Assembly: GCF_900176255.2 (NCBI RefSeq)
Contig: NZ_FXEG02000003.1
Span: 1,054,001-1,118,000 of the forward strand
DNA: 64,000 nucleotides
Direction of reading: 5' to 3'
DNA from: Mycobacterium ahvazicum
GTDB lineage: Bacteria > Actinomycetota > Actinomycetes > Mycobacteriales > Mycobacteriaceae
The notes under the pieces are model-generated. The model ran no database searches. It saw only the letters and a list, made by a program, of their open reading frames with translations, and had not been told where the DNA came from. A program made the position numbers and the translations under genes. This document shows, piece after piece, positions 42,569-49,543 of the stretch. Positions within the stretch are counted from its first letter, which is position 1. Each line of letters starts with the position of its first letter.

Positions 42569-42774
42569 TCATGCACTCGGCTTCGGATCCGGCGACCAGA
42601 GGTTCAAGGGGCGGATACGGTCGGTCTGGGGTTTGCCGTCGCCGATGGCGTCGACGATGTTCAGACCGGCATCACTCGGCCGTCCCGCGCAGAAACCCGC
42701 ACGTCAAACGGCTTCTTCGAGACCGCGTTGCGGCGACCGGGAGGCCCCGTCTCGTAAGATTGGTCGTTGCCCAT
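42569..42774 (-). pseudogene. Possible split small gene remnant
   Basis: From ATG 42772-42774 a 37-codon frame (MGNDQSYETGPPGRRNAVSK...) reads through KKPFDVRVSARDGRVMPV and stops at 42661. The next frame continues LNIVDAIGDGKPQTDRIRPL to a stop at 42569, with similarly protein-like composition. One base added near 42663 would join them into 68 residues. I do not recognise the family. It could be chance; no ribosome site is evident. Confidence 0.3.
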
Positions 42775-42953
42775 ACGCGAGTCGCCAGCTTTTGTAAAGG
42801 CGAATCAAAGGAAATTTAACTACCTTTATCCTAATACGTTCAATTTGCAGTGTCCTGATATCATACGTTAATCAACCACTTGGCCCTGTGCCTGCCGCTA
42901 CCCAACGACGCAGCGTCAGGCATTTGCAGCGTGGGCGACGAAAGGATTTCTTG

Positions 42954-43880
42954 GTGCCAACAGCCACCAAACAAGCTCAATACGAGTTGATTCACGAGAC
43001 TTTGCAACAAGGAACGGCGGCACTCGACTTCACGACGTCCCTGTTCGAAAAAAGTTACAAATCTCACTTCCCTGACCACACCAGCGAGGTGAGCACCCTG
43101 CTGCAGAACGCGTGGAAGTATCTGCTCGCAGCCAGCGACGGGCATGATTTATATCAGGTATGCACAGAGGTGCATGAGCAGTTCTTCACGTCCGAAGGAT
43201 CCGGGTCGTGGTTCAGCGAGGGCTACTCGAGGTATAAGTCACTGCGCAAGCCGATACAGGATTTCAACAACCTCGCGGACGCCATCAAAGGCCGCACAGT
43301 GCTCGACTTCGGCTGTGGCCGAGGTCATTTGGCGGCACTGATCGCTCGTGCCGGCTTTGACTGCTCCACCACAGACGTCATGGACTACCGGGGCGAGGAC
43401 GCTGCTGCCTTACCTTTTCGGCAGATGTCGTCGCCCATTGATGTGCCCTACCCGGACGACTCCTTCGACAGTGCGATTGTCAAGACGGTGCTCCATCACG
43501 TTGATGAGCCCGATCTGATTCCGCTGCTGGCAAATCTGCGGCGTGTTGCGCGGCGGTTGATTATCGAAGAGGATACCTACGCCGTCCGCCCAGCGCGGCT
43601 GGGAGCGGTAAGAAAACAGGCTGAATTAGCTGAATTCAACAAATTGAATGACCGGGATCAATTCCGCACGCTGATGCTCATTGATTTCTTCGGAAATGCT
43701 GTTGCGCAGGGCCTCGTCGATATGAATTTCGGCTTTCAGTTCAAGCGTGTCAGCGAATGGCATTCGATTTTCAGTAGCCTTGGCTTCCGTACCGTGGAAA
43801 CGGAAATCGTGGGGTTCCGCCCTGGCAACATTCACAAATGCTGCCAGGTCCGCTTCGTCGTTGATCGCGAGGAAGTGTAA
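42954..43880 (+). CDS. Class I SAM-dependent methyltransferase, lower-GC
   Basis: The gene encodes 308 residues from GTG 42954, chosen because GAAAGGA lies about 9 bp upstream. Motif I is VLDFGCGRGHLAALI, then TTDVMDYRGED, DSFDSAIVKTVLHHVDEPDLIP and RRLIIEEDTYAV. The N-terminal 120 residues (helical, FFTSEGSGSWFSEGY) are an extra domain. The gene and its upstream region are visibly AT-richer than the neighbours (for instance 42780-42880), with more TTT/AAT codons, suggesting acquisition by transfer. No partner biosynthetic genes are adjacent. Substrate unknown. Confidence 0.85.
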   Translation: MPTATKQAQYELIHETLQQGTAALDFTTSLFEKSYKSHFPDHTSEVSTLLQNAWKYLLAASDGHDLYQVCTEVHEQFFTSEGSGSWFSEGYSRYKSLRKPIQDFNNLADAIKGRTVLDFGCGRGHLAALIARAGFDCSTTDVMDYRGEDAAALPFRQMSSPIDVPYPDDSFDSAIVKTVLHHVDEPDLIPLLANLRRVARRLIIEEDTYAVRPARLGAVRKQAELAEFNKLNDRDQFRTLMLIDFFGNAVAQGLVDMNFGFQFKRVSEWHSIFSSLGFRTVETEIVGFRPGNIHKCCQVRFVVDREEV

Positions 43881-43888
43881 GGAAGCGG

Positions 43889-45202
43889 CTATTTGGCCGG
43901 CCGCTCGAGCCCGAGATGATCGCGCAAGGTGGAACCGGCGTACTCGGTGCGGAATCGCCCCCGGCGCTGCAGGATGGGCACAACATGGTCGACGAATGTC
44001 GTGAGCTCGTGCGGCAGTGTCGATCCCATGATCGTGAACCCGTCGACCGCGCCGGCATCCTGCCATGCGATCACGTGATCGGCCAGCTGCTCGGGCGTGC
44101 CGACGAAATGTGTCTGCCCCGCGAGCCCGCCGGTCACCTCCTTGGCGATCTGCCGCAGGGAAGCCTGTGGCCGCGCACGCGAAGCCGCGAAGAGCTGCTC
44201 GGCCCGGCTGGACGGCGCCGACCGCTGCGCCCAGAGCTCGGCAGGCAGCGGAGCGTCGGGGTCGAAGCCATCCGGATCAAGTCCCGCCGTGTAAAGAGTG
44301 TTCTGCCAACGAAATTCAGGATTCTCCAGGTCTTCGAGGCGCTGTGCCCGCGCCCGCGCTTCAGCCTCGGTGGCGCCGAGGGTGATCATCAACGCGGGCA
44401 GGACCAGCATCTGATCGGGCTTTCGGCCGATGGCCGCGGCCTGCTGATGGAGGTTGGCCCGGAAAGCCACCGCCGCCTCCAGTGAGGGCGGCCCGGAGAA
44501 GACCACCTCGGCGTATCGCGCGGCAAGCCCGACGCCCGCGGCGGACTGTCCCGCTTGGACGAGCACCGGGTGTCCCTGCGGACTGCGCGGAAATGGCTGG
44601 ACACCCTCGACGTCGTAGTACTTGCCGTGGAAACGCGGCGCATGCAACTTGGCGCGGTCTGCCCACACGCCGCGTTCGCGATCACCGATGACCGCGTCGT
44701 CCTCCCAGCTGTCCCATACGTGGGTGACGGCGTCGACGAATTCGTGGGCCTGCGCGTAGCGGTCTGCGTGCTCCGGGTGGAACCGCTCGCCGAACGCGGC
44801 TGCGGCCAGCGGCGTGACGGTGGTGACGATGTTCCAGCCGGCGCGCCCGCCACTGAGGTGATCCAGCGTCGCGAATCGGCGGGCCAGCTCCCACGGCTTG
44901 CTGTAGGTCGTCGAGCCCGTCCCGATCAACCCGATGCGATCGGTAACCGCCGCCTGCGCCGAGAGCACCGAAATCGGATCGAACTGCGTCTGAGGCAGGT
45001 AGGTGGCGCGATATTCGGCGATGGCGATGTTGTCGGCCAAGAAGATCGAGTCCATCAACCCGCGTTCAGCGATCCGCGCGATATCCGTGTAATAGGACAG
45101 GCCCAAGACGTTGCGCACATCGTCGTCGACCACGCGCCACGCGGCCTCGTGATAGCCGTTCGGCCAGATGAAAGCGTTGAAGTGCAAAGGCCCCGTGCTC
45201 AT
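43889..45202 (-). CDS. LLM-class FMN-dependent monooxygenase (NtaA/SnaA/DszA type)
   Basis: The gene encodes 437 residues from ATG 45200-45202, preceded by AAGGAG; the longer frame (to 45250) is less likely. Features: LHFNAFIWPNGYHEAAWRVV, DSIFLADNIAI, TYLPQTQFDPISVLSAQAAVT, LIGTGSTTYSKPWELARRFATLDHLSGGRAGWNIVT, and EFVDAVTHVWDSWEDDAVI. These are the NtaA/SnaA group of bacterial luciferase-like monooxygenases, which use FMNH2 and O2 and need a separate reductase; substrates include nitrilotriacetate and sulfonates. None of these is assured here. It is convergent with the methyltransferase, 8 bp apart. Confidence 0.93.
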   Translation of the reverse strand: MSTGPLHFNAFIWPNGYHEAAWRVVDDDVRNVLGLSYYTDIARIAERGLMDSIFLADNIAIAEYRATYLPQTQFDPISVLSAQAAVTDRIGLIGTGSTTYSKPWELARRFATLDHLSGGRAGWNIVTTVTPLAAAAFGERFHPEHADRYAQAHEFVDAVTHVWDSWEDDAVIGDRERGVWADRAKLHAPRFHGKYYDVEGVQPFPRSPQGHPVLVQAGQSAAGVGLAARYAEVVFSGPPSLEAAVAFRANLHQQAAAIGRKPDQMLVLPALMITLGATEAEARARAQRLEDLENPEFRWQNTLYTAGLDPDGFDPDAPLPAELWAQRSAPSSRAEQLFAASRARPQASLRQIAKEVTGGLAGQTHFVGTPEQLADHVIAWQDAGAVDGFTIMGSTLPHELTTFVDHVVPILQRRGRFRTEYAGSTLRDHLGLERPAK

Positions 45203-45319
45203 GAGTTCGACTCCTTCGTGCGCGTGAATGCCCGCCAGGGTGTTGTTCATCCAGACATGGCCACAGCCCTGGCACTCCGAAGAGGCAACGTGGCGCGGGG
45301 CTGAAATAGTCCTGCTAGA

Positions 45320-45400
45320 TCAACGTCCGCAGATTTCGAAGATGAATTCGTGACCGCAGATGCGGATGCGATCACCATCGGCCAGCGTCGCGCCGGCTAG
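45320..45400 (-). pseudogene. FHA-domain C-terminal remnant
   Basis: In the 194-bp gap after pstS, the minus strand reads LAGATLADGDRIRICGHEFI and then FEICGR followed by TGA. This is the end pattern of a forkhead-associated domain (ATLADGDRIRIG...FxFE). It has no start, and a stop lies in frame within pstS, so it cannot be a functional gene. It appears to be the last 26 codons of a lost FHA gene, abutting the pstS stop. Confidence 0.5.
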
Positions 45401-46512
45401 CTGCTGATGGTGGCGATCTGGGCGTCAGACAGCTTCGCCACGGCTCCCGGCAGCGGCTGAGCGTAGAGGTGCGGCCTGCGCAGGTACCTCGGGGAACTCC
45501 CTGCGGTGACCGCCCAGTGCAGGAAAGCCCGAATCGTCTGCGCGACGGCGGGATCCTTCTGCTTGCTGTAGACCACTGCGTATTCGTAACCGACGATTGG
45601 GTATCCGTCCGGGACCGGTCCGTTGACCAGTGAAATCGCCTGGTTGGCCGGGGTTTGCGCAACGAAGCCCGACGCCGCGGTGTCAACGCTTTGAGCGCTG
45701 GCCAGCACGAAATTGCCTGAGGCATTGCCTAATTGGGCGTCGCCGAGGCCCTTCTCCATAGCGTCGTCGTAGTACCGGGTGCCGATGTAGGCCACGCAGC
45801 CAAGAGACTTGACGCAGCCACCCAACATGCCGGCTTGGCCCGCGGCGCCGACGGCGTTCGACACCGCGGGAAAGTTGACGGTGGTGCCGGAGCCGGGCGA
45901 GTTACCCCAGCCGTCGGGGTCTTGCTTGGCCAAGTACTGGGTGAAAAGGAATGTGTCGCTGCTCTGACCGTCGGAGCGGTGTAACGGGACTACCGGGATG
46001 GCCGGCAGTTCTACCTCAGGGTTCATCGCGGCAATCGCCGGGTCATTCCAGGATTTGATTGTTCCCTGGTACATGGCTGCCAGTACTTTGCCGTTGAGCT
46101 TGAGGTGGCCGGTGACACCGGGCAGGTTGTAGTGCACGTGCACCGAGGAAACCGCCATCGCGATGTTCATCAGGCCCTGGTGCGCGGCGATGTCAGCGTC
46201 GGACAAGTAGGCGTCAGAGGCGCCGATGTTGACTGCGCCCGCAGCCGCTTCGGCGATCCCGACGCCGGATAGCGCGCTTTGGGTATTGATCGTGACGTTG
46301 GGGTATCTCGAGTGAAAAACCCCGGCCCACGAGCTCATCAGCGGGTAGAGATTGTTGGAACCGGTCTCGGACAAGGTCACGTCCGACGTGGGGGGCGCGG
46401 TGGCCAGATTGCGGGAGGTGGACCCGGCGCTGCCTGAACCGCCTGTCGAGTTCGAACCGCATGCCGCCGCGAGCAGCATCACCGCCGCGGCAATAAGCAC
46501 ACGAAACTTCAT
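45397..46512 (-). CDS. pstS: Phosphate-binding lipoprotein PstS
   Basis: The gene encodes 371 residues from ATG 46510-46512 with GGGGAGG upstream. Lipobox MLLAAACGS; SETGSNNLYPLMSSWAGVF, NTQSALSGVGIAEAAAGAVNIGASDAYLS, MYQGTIKSWNDPAIAAMNP and VVPLHRSDGQSSDTFLFTQYL are PstS phosphate-pocket segments, ending PLPGAVAKLSDAQIATISS. It binds inorganic phosphate outside the membrane for the Pst ABC importer. The pstC/A/B genes are not adjacent. The segment SSPRYLRRPHLYAQPLPG near the end is slightly unlike usual family members. Confidence 0.95.
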   Translation of the reverse strand: MKFRVLIAAAVMLLAAACGSNSTGGSGSAGSTSRNLATAPPTSDVTLSETGSNNLYPLMSSWAGVFHSRYPNVTINTQSALSGVGIAEAAAGAVNIGASDAYLSDADIAAHQGLMNIAMAVSSVHVHYNLPGVTGHLKLNGKVLAAMYQGTIKSWNDPAIAAMNPEVELPAIPVVPLHRSDGQSSDTFLFTQYLAKQDPDGWGNSPGSGTTVNFPAVSNAVGAAGQAGMLGGCVKSLGCVAYIGTRYYDDAMEKGLGDAQLGNASGNFVLASAQSVDTAASGFVAQTPANQAISLVNGPVPDGYPIVGYEYAVVYSKQKDPAVAQTIRAFLHWAVTAGSSPRYLRRPHLYAQPLPGAVAKLSDAQIATISS

Positions 46513-46690
46513 CCGTCCTCCCCGTGCTTTTCCGGTGTGCAACTGTCTACGATCCCACCGAGCCAGCGAACATTATCGCTTTGGTTCAGGCTCGGGTGGC
46601 AAAAATGAGACGATCGGTCTCTTGGAGTATGGTCTGGCGCGGACCGGCGGACCCAATGTGTATGTGCGTCAACGCTTCACCGATACCCCG

Positions 46691-47239
46691 CTAGGTGTGC
46701 ACTTTCCAGCCAGCCAATGGGGTCGGTGCAGCCGGAGCGTTGGGATCGTTGAACTCGATGTAAAAATCGCCCTGTTTCACATTGCTGTCGTAGGCGATGA
46801 ATCCGTGCGCGGTTTGGCCGTTGGTGACGGTGCCCGAGCGCAGCGGCGGCGTCTTGCCGATCGTCTGGTAATCGACCATGGACGAGCCGCCCTGGATGTC
46901 CCGGTAGGGGTCTTGCCGCCACGGGGTGGAGGCGGCGGTGATGGACCTTTCGCTATAGCTGAAGGGTGCATCGGACTTACCGACGATGGTGAGCTCGATG
47001 ACGTTGCAGCCTCCCCCACCGAGACTGGTGCATCCCGACGAGACCCAGGTCGCGTTGTTGAGCGTGACGTCGGCGGTCGCGGTGCTGTACTCCGTGACAT
47101 GGATCGACGTGCCGGACTTGCCGGTCGGAAACGGCGACTGCTGGGCCGTCGGGTCGGCGTTGCCGACGGGCGCCGTCGCGCACGCCGTCATCGCCAGCAT
47201 TGTCGCAACCGCTGCGCGGATGGGCGGAGGTATAGCCAC
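46691..47239 (-). CDS. Exported MPT63/DUF4352-like protein
   Basis: The gene encodes 182 residues (GTG start). A hydrophobic leader with lipobox-like AMTAC suggests export, perhaps as a lipoprotein. The mature domain is beta-rich: DVTLNNATWVSSGC, GCNVIELTIVGKS, FIAYDSNVKQGDFYIEFNDP, the arrangement of immunoglobulin-like MPT63/DUF4352 proteins. Two Cys flank a Gly loop (GCTSLGGGGCN). Function unknown; such proteins are often antigens. Its promoter region faces the small secreted gene at 47432. Confidence 0.75.
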   Translation of the reverse strand: MAIPPPIRAAVATMLAMTACATAPVGNADPTAQQSPFPTGKSGTSIHVTEYSTATADVTLNNATWVSSGCTSLGGGGCNVIELTIVGKSDAPFSYSERSITAASTPWRQDPYRDIQGGSSMVDYQTIGKTPPLRSGTVTNGQTAHGFIAYDSNVKQGDFYIEFNDPNAPAAPTPLAGWKVHT

Positions 47240-47431
47240 CAGCAGACGATAGCGCGCTGTGGAGGAGGCATTTTCTCGTGTCGGGCGGCCCGCCCCCGAT
47301 GCCGGGAGGTATCTCGAATCGCGGGCAGGCCTTGCGGCCCCTACTATTCGGCTAGCGGGGTGCTACGGATGTAGTCACCGCTGGAACCCGGGGCGGCAAT
47401 ACCGTCGTCTTCGACGAAAAGGAATCCCAGC

Positions 47432-47662
47432 ATGAAGACGAGAGCATTGATGGCCGCCTTTGGCGCCGCATCGGCGGCCTTGGCCGCTGGTGTGATGTGG
47501 ACAGCGTCTCCGGCGTCGGCCGGCACCCCGTATTGCGATTCGCTGGGCAACCCGCAGCAAGCTCATGAGTGCAACTGCGGCTTCGACTTCGCGCCGGCTA
47601 GTCCTGAGTTTCAGGACTGCATGCGCGGAACTGCGGCTGCCCCCGCTGCACCGCGGCCTTAG
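47432..47662 (+). CDS. Small secreted protein
   Basis: The gene encodes 76 residues: MKTRALMAAFGAASAALAAG signal peptide, cleavage near ASA-GTP, then a short mature part with four Cys (YCDSLG...HECNCGFDF...DCMRG) and an Ala/Pro tail. AAAGGAA lies just before the ATG. Mycobacterial small exported Cys proteins of this pattern are common and uncharacterised. Confidence 0.7.
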   Translation: MKTRALMAAFGAASAALAAGVMWTASPASAGTPYCDSLGNPQQAHECNCGFDFAPASPEFQDCMRGTAAAPAAPRP

Positions 47663-47781
47663 CCTTCCGGCCCACCCCGAGCCGGGGCCTTGGCCGGCAC
47701 CGAATCCGTTTGCCGCAGAGTCCATTTTTGCCGGTAATCGGCGGTTATGATCTCGCCATCGCGAGACGACAGGAGCCGCCC

Positions 47782-49050
47782 ATGCCCGGAGACCAGCAGC
47801 GTGTGGTCGACCTGCGCGCGCAACAGGTTGTCCCGGACGTCGGGCGGACGTTGTGGCTAGGCACTCTGCTGCAGTTCGGATTGCGCTCGGTGCTGATCGT
47901 GTTGGTCGTTGCGACCTTGTTGCTGGAGCCTCCGGACCACTACGAGTGGGTCTGTGTGTCCATCCCGATGGTGTACGTGATCGTCCTCGGATGCTGGACC
48001 GCGTGGGCGCTGCGACGTCGGGCGCCCACGACAACGTCCACCCGGACGGTGGTACCACTGCTCATGCTGACCGCCGACGTCGCGATGGTCTCTGTCCTGT
48101 CGATACTCGCCGGCGTGACGTCGCCGCAGGACTGGACATCGGACGTGATGAGGAATGGCTTCTTCCTGATTCCGTTGATCGCGGCCGCCCAACTGGATCC
48201 CAAGATCAGTGCGGCGGTGGCGATTCCGACTTTGTCGGTATTCGTTCTGACGTGCTGGATCACCAGGTCGGCCAACCAGGAGCCGTGGGCGTCGATCCTG
48301 CTGAGCTCGTTCGTCTTGGCCGCGCTGGCCGGCGGATCGGTTGTCTTATCGTTCATCCAGCGGTCCAGAGTGGACATGATCGCGGACCTGGCGCGGCAAC
48401 GGCGCCAGCTGCTGGAAGAGTTACTCGAAGTGGAACGGCATGAGCGGCAGGCAATCTCAGAGCGTCTGCACGATGGCGCCCTGCAGTACATCCTGGTCGC
48501 GCGCCAAGACATCGAGGATGTGCGCGAAGGTTCGGCCGATGCCGCGGACCGGGTGGCATCGGCGCTCGCCGAATGTTCGGGCCTGCTGCGCGACGTGGTC
48601 CGGGAACTGCACCCAGACGTTCTCGTGCGGATGGGATTGAAATCAGCCCTGGCCGCTCTCGCCGAAAGCCTCGGTTCCCGGGCAGGGCTCACCGTCGATT
48701 TCGACGCGTCGAGTTGGCCCGATGGCTTGCGCACCGAGGCCGATGACGTGCTGTACAACGCTGCGCGTGAGGCGTCGAACAATGTCATCAAACATGCACG
48801 GGCGCAAAATGTTCGGATCGAGTTACAACACTGGGACGGGCTGGCCTCGCTGCGTGTGGCCGACGACGGCGTGGGCATCTCGGAGGCGGCCATGGCGCGA
48901 AAAGCTGACGAAGGCCACATCGGAATGACCTCGATGCGCGCGAGAGTGCTTGCCTCCGGTGGACAGTTCGACGTGCGTTCGACCTCTCCCGGAACCGAAC
49001 TCGCCATCTCCATACCCCTACGGACGGCAAGGCATCTCACCGCCGCGTGA
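47782..49050 (+). CDS. NarL/DesK-type membrane histidine kinase
   Basis: The gene encodes 422 residues from ATG 47782 with AGGAG upstream. Five to six N-terminal membrane segments (20-195) such as FGLRSVLIVLVVATLLL and VVPLLMLTADVAMVSVLSIL precede a HisKA_3 dimerisation helix with ERLHDGALQYILVARQDIED (phospho-His in LHDGALQ) and HATPase_c with NAAREASNNVIKHA (N-box) and VADDGVGI. This is the NarX/DesK family, which signals to LuxR-type response regulators. No response regulator gene is adjacent, so it is an orphan. Ligand may be sensed in the membrane. Confidence 0.92.
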   Translation: MPGDQQRVVDLRAQQVVPDVGRTLWLGTLLQFGLRSVLIVLVVATLLLEPPDHYEWVCVSIPMVYVIVLGCWTAWALRRRAPTTTSTRTVVPLLMLTADVAMVSVLSILAGVTSPQDWTSDVMRNGFFLIPLIAAAQLDPKISAAVAIPTLSVFVLTCWITRSANQEPWASILLSSFVLAALAGGSVVLSFIQRSRVDMIADLARQRRQLLEELLEVERHERQAISERLHDGALQYILVARQDIEDVREGSADAADRVASALAECSGLLRDVVRELHPDVLVRMGLKSALAALAESLGSRAGLTVDFDASSWPDGLRTEADDVLYNAAREASNNVIKHARAQNVRIELQHWDGLASLRVADDGVGISEAAMARKADEGHIGMTSMRARVLASGGQFDVRSTSPGTELAISIPLRTARHLTAA

Positions 49051-49184
49051 CCTGCTCCCGTCATCACCGGTCGCAAGGTAAAGTCGTTTCGACGGCATCA
49101 GGGCTGTCCAATCACCGACCGCGCCACGTCACGGCGCTCAGACGTGAATAAATTTCCGGAAGAGGCCACAGCCATTTCTCGCGG

Positions 49185-49517
49185 ATGAACCCGCACCGTC
49201 GACGCCGGCCCCGCCACGACGGCGCTGCGCTGCGCTACCTGGCCCAGTGGCGCAAATACGTCGAACTCACTGAACACCGAGCCCGTAGAGGCGAATTCAA
49301 CCCCCACGCAGGCTGTCCATGTTGCGACGAACTCGCGCACGAGGACGGCCGCGGACAGCTCGAAAGCATGATGCGCAACGGTGGGCGGCGCGCTCATCGG
49401 CTGAGAGTGGCTGTCGCAAGACTCGACGAACGCTTCCGCGCGGCGACCGTCGAAAAGGGAACTGATGCTTGGCAATCGGCTCCCTGGTGGGAACGCCGCA
49501 AGGTATTAGAGCCGTAG
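49185..49517 (+). CDS. Small basic hypothetical protein with CPCC motif
   Basis: The gene encodes 110 residues, very Arg-rich (MNPHRRRRPRHDGAALRYLAQW), with GCPCCDELAHEDG in the middle, resembling a small metal or redox site. No ribosome site is visible and an antisense frame covers much of it, so the call is moderate. It is convergent with mmpL. Confidence 0.45.
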   Translation: MNPHRRRRPRHDGAALRYLAQWRKYVELTEHRARRGEFNPHAGCPCCDELAHEDGRGQLESMMRNGGRRAHRLRVAVARLDERFRAATVEKGTDAWQSAPWWERRKVLEP

Positions 49518-49543
49518 CCCGAATTAGGTTGTCGTCAACCCTT

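Noticed and set aside
45357..45725. Second minus-strand ORF overlapping pstS
   Set aside because: Arg/Ser-rich shadow frame of pstS with no start signal.
49098..49475. Minus-strand ORF opposite the CPCC protein
   Set aside because: No ribosome site; weaker than the plus-strand frame. Neither is certain.
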